The translations under genes and the position numbers were made by a program. The notes under the pieces are model-generated. The model saw only the letters and a list, made by a program, of their open reading frames with translations, did not search any database and was not told where the DNA came from. Positions 62,047-64,000 of a stretch of DNA of 64,000 nucleotides are shown piece after piece. The stretch is from Bacteroidales bacterium (GTDB lineage: Bacteria; Bacteroidota; Bacteroidia; Bacteroidales; UBA932), in the NCBI GenBank assembly GCA_017549145.1, contig JAFYVM010000073.1, positions 1-64,000 on the forward strand. The letters run 5' to 3'. Within the stretch, counting starts at the first letter, position 1. The number at the start of each line of letters is the position of its first letter.

Positions 62047-62689
62047 TCTTCCATTGCTGTCTGATTATATCAAGGATATAAGTGCCTTTAAGCGGGTTGG
62101 ATGCCGCCTTTATCTTCTGATAGTCCTCTCTCGCCTTAAGATCCCTGCTTATCCACTTGGAATGGTATATACTACTGTCTACGGGACTGGCATCCTGAAA
62201 AGTCAGCGAGCAAAATGCCTTCTCACTTTTGAGAACAACCTGCTCACCAAGTTCACCGAGTTTCATAGCTCGCGAGAGTTCTTCAAGAGACAGGCCGTTA
62301 TTAAGGAATGTCTTGGCAAAAGAGAAGTATGAATCATCTGCCCTATAGCCCCTGATTATGTCAAATGTCTTATATTCAGGCAAGAAGGTCTCCAGCATAT
62401 AATCTCTTGCTGCAGAAGCCAGGCCTGCCGACAAGTCGAAAGTGCGGTTCTCAAGCAGTATAGCCATCCAGTTCAAGATATGAAGCTTCGTCAAGTCGCA
62501 TACAGTCATACCTGACATATCCAATTCATAACAATTGACAAAGCCGTCCTTACCCGTTGAACAAGCCCACTCTTTAGCAAGTTCCAAATATTCCGTGCAG
62601 TAGAGACCCACACCATAGTCATTCTTACAGTTTCCCTTACCAAACTCTGGCCTTTCTATGATCCCAACGGATCCGTGATATAGCTTCAT
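62024..62689 (-). CDS. DUF3990 putative ADP-ribosyltransferase toxin
   Basis: A 221-residue protein of the DUF3990 family (PF13151), related to ADP-ribosyltransferase folds. The signatures are KLYHGSVGIIERPEFGKG at the start, KNDYGVGLYCTEYLELAKEWA near 23-43, GFVNCYELD near 49, and QVVLKSEKAF in the C-terminal half, which may hold the catalytic Glu. It probably ADP-ribosylates a cellular target and is neutralised by the overlapping downstream antitoxin. Being the first gene, it lies directly behind a consensus promoter and a 16-bp palindrome. Confidence 0.75.
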   Translation of the reverse strand: MKLYHGSVGIIERPEFGKGNCKNDYGVGLYCTEYLELAKEWACSTGKDGFVNCYELDMSGMTVCDLTKLHILNWMAILLENRTFDLSAGLASAARDYMLETFLPEYKTFDIIRGYRADDSYFSFAKTFLNNGLSLEELSRAMKLGELGEQVVLKSEKAFCSLTFQDASPVDSSIYHSKWISRDLKAREDYQKIKAASNPLKGTYILDIIRQQWKNDDERLR

Positions 62690-62708
62690 AACTCCCCAAT
62701 ATTAAAAG

Positions 62709-62759
62709 TATCGTTATAACGATATTTGCAAATATAATGCTTAAATATGAAAAAGCAAA
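62709..62759 (-). promoter_or_regulatory. Toxin-antitoxin promoter with palindromic operator
   Basis: Minus-strand promoter: TTTG (62756-62759), 19 bp, TATATTTG (62729-62736). Four bases further downstream is the perfect palindrome TATCGTTATAACGATA (62709-62724), covering the expected transcription start. It is a likely binding site for the HTH antitoxin. Confidence 0.75.
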
Positions 62760-62821
62760 GCTTCTGCTCACTAATCTTCATTGTGGAGATATATCACATT
62801 TCATATATGGTTATTTTTATC

Positions 62822-62829
62822 TATCTTTG
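62822..62829 (+). promoter_or_regulatory. TAnnTTTG -7 box for tyrS
   Basis: TATCTTTG, 67 bp upstream of the tyrS ATG. It overlaps the palindrome TTTGCAAGTTGCAAA (62826-62840). Confidence 0.6.
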
Positions 62830-62841
62830 CAAGTTGCAAAG

Positions 62842-62870
62842 AGATCTCTCAACTGCGCTCGAGATGACAG
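62842..62870 (-). repeat. Variant dispersed repeat in the tyrS leader
   Basis: AGATCTCTCAACTGCGCTCG then AGATGACAG is a diverged copy of the same element family (minus strand reads TGTCATCTCGAGCGCAG). Confidence 0.65.
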
Positions 62871-62896
62871 ACAGAAAATAATAAAAAGATATAGAT

Positions 62897-64000
62897 ATGA
62901 AAAATTTTGTACAGGAACTCAAGTGGAGAGGTATGATTCAGGATATCATGCCTGGTACTGAGGAGAAACTTATGGAAGGTTCTACTGCAGCTTACGTAGG
63001 AATCGACCCAACAGCTGACTCACTCCACATCGGACATATGGTAAGTATCATGATTCTCAAGCATTTCCAGAATTGTGGTCACAAGCCAATCGCTCTTGTA
63101 GGAGGTGCAACCGGTATGATCGGAGACCCTTCTATGAAGTCACAGGAGAGAAACCTCCTTGACGAGGCAACTCTTAACCACAACGTAGCATGCATCAAGG
63201 CACAGCTCAGCAAATTCCTCGACTTCGAGTCTGAGGCTTCGAACAAGGCAGAGCTCGTGAACAACTACGATTGGATGAAGGACTTCACCTTCCTTGATTT
63301 CGCACGCGAAATCGGTAAGCACATCACCGTAAACTATATGATGGCAAAGGACTCAGTGAAGAAGAGACTCTCAGGCGAGGCTCGCGACGGCATGTCATTC
63401 ACAGAGTTCACATATCAGCTCCTCCAGGGTTATGACTTCCTTTACCTCTATGAGCACAAGGGCTGTACCCTCCAGATGGGTGGAGCTGACCAGTGGGGTA
63501 ACATCACAACTGGTTCTGAGCTCATCCGCCGTATCCTTGGCAAGGAGGCTTTCGCACTCACCTGCCCTCTCATCACAAAGGCAGACGGTGGAAAGTTCGG
63601 TAAGACTGAGAAGGGTAACATCTGGCTTGATCCAGAGCGCACTTCACCTTATCAGTTCTACCAGTTCTGGCTCAACGTATCTGACTCTGACGCAGAGAAG
63701 TACATCAAGATCTTCACTATGCTGACAAAGGAAGAGATCGATGCAGCCATTGCACAACACGCTGAGGCTCCAGAACGTCGTGAACTTCAGAAACTTCTTG
63801 CAAAAGAGGTAACTACTATGGTTCATGGTGCAGCAGAGTATGAGAATGCCATCGCAGCTTCACAGATGCTCTTCGGAAATGCTACGAAGGAGGCTCTCAT
63901 GAACCTTGACGAGAAGACCTTCCTTGCAGTGTTTGATGGTGTTCCTACATTTGAGGTTGCTGCTGACAAGTTCCCTGCAGGCATCATTGATCTTCTTGCT
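62897..64000 (+). CDS. tyrS: Tyrosyl-tRNA synthetase (partial, C-terminus beyond window)
   Basis: Charges tRNA-Tyr. The first 368 codons are present; the gene runs off the right edge. The HIGH motif is in [15 protein letters not shown] near residue 45, [11 protein letters not shown] near 70, and [20 protein letters not shown] near 195-210. The KMSKS position reads [11 protein letters not shown] near 235. The start [20 protein letters not shown] matches the family. It is a single gene behind a -7 box and a repeat-containing leader, divergent from the toxin-antitoxin pair. Confidence 0.95.
   Translation, partial: MKNFVQELKWRGMIQDIMPGTEEKLMEGSTAAYVGIDPTADSLHIGHMVSIMILKHFQNCGHKPIALVGGATGMIGDPSMKSQERNLLDEATLNHNVACIKAQLSKFLDFESEASNKAELVNNYDWMKDFTFLDFAREIGKHITVNYMMAKDSVKKRLSGEARDGMSFTEFTYQLLQGYDFLYLYEHKGCTLQMGGADQWGNITTGSELIRRILGKEAFALTCPLITKADGGKFGKTEKGNIWLDPERTSPYQFYQFWLNVSDSDAEKYIKIFTMLTKEEIDAAIAQHAEAPERRELQKLLAKEVTTMVHGAAEYENAIAASQMLFGNATKEALMNLDEKTFLAVFDGVPTFEVAADKFPAGIIDLLA

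Noticed and set aside
1..64000. tRNA, rRNA, prophage or insertion-sequence genes
   Set aside because: No transposase, integrase, capsid or RNA gene pattern was seen; mobile signals are limited to short repeats.

Overview
The window is a typical piece of a Bacteroidales chromosome (phylum Bacteroidota). The evidence is the family content: DUF4290, DUF3822, DUF4249, BACON and FISUMP proteins, an STN-domain TonB receptor under FecR/ECF-sigma control, and many Cys-lipoproteins. Many genes also have a TAnnTTTG -7 box, the house-keeping promoter signature of this phylum, instead of a -10/-35 promoter with Shine-Dalgarno. A gut commensal close to Rikenellaceae or Cryptobacteroides fits, but genus cannot be fixed from sequence alone. 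I see no rRNA, tRNA, CRISPR array, transposase, integrase or phage genes.

Layout. 1-6 kb: a partial NifU-like gene, then uvrB, a RelA-type (p)ppGpp synthetase, a C_GCAxxG_C_C protein and inorganic pyrophosphatase. 6-10.5 kb: two Ig-like (BIG2) lipoproteins. 10.6-16.6 kb: class II aldolase divergent from gmk-nadD, then a leftward set of a membrane-anchored protein, DUF3822, rsmD and a SulP transporter. 16.6-22 kb: nrnA, two FKBP-like lipoproteins, a MATE exporter and a serine hydrolase. 22-25.3 kb: ackA-ptb-buk acid-kinase operon. 25.4-29.4 kb: a core-only ComEC, ApbE, a FISUMP lipoprotein and a LolA-like protein. 29.4-38.7 kb: addB-addA-DUF4290-ftsK-lolA-like operon. 38.7-44.5 kb: ECF sigma / FecR / STN-TonB receptor / DUF4249 / lipoprotein surface-signalling locus. 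44.6-52.1 kb: mini-rubredoxin, S4 protein, manA, Hsp20, pgi, a GNAT-like protein, purC, L25, pth and a small Hc1-type histone H1-like protein. 52.1-52.4 kb: a gene-free stretch with a 140-bp nested repeat structure. 52.4-61.3 kb: two large PL29-N-type collagen-like lipoproteins (one an LRR-M64 peptidase) flanking tpiA and an M49-like peptidase. 61.4-62.7 kb: a DUF3990 / XRE toxin-antitoxin pair with a palindromic operator. 62.9 kb to the end: tyrS, cut by the window edge.

Functionally the window combines central carbon flow (aldolase, TPI, PGI, mannose-6-P isomerase; acetate and butyrate kinases for ATP), DNA repair and chromosome handling (UvrB, AddAB, FtsK, histone H1-like), stringent response, translation factors and a rich set of surface lipoproteins.

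The most distinctive signals are: a dispersed ~27-bp repeat family that has entered gene ends, a start codon and even a coding sequence; the DUF3990 toxin-antitoxin locus with promoter and operator visible; the unexplained 140-bp structure at 52.2 kb; a RelA with a degenerate hydrolase site; and the mosaic M64 peptidase lipoprotein.
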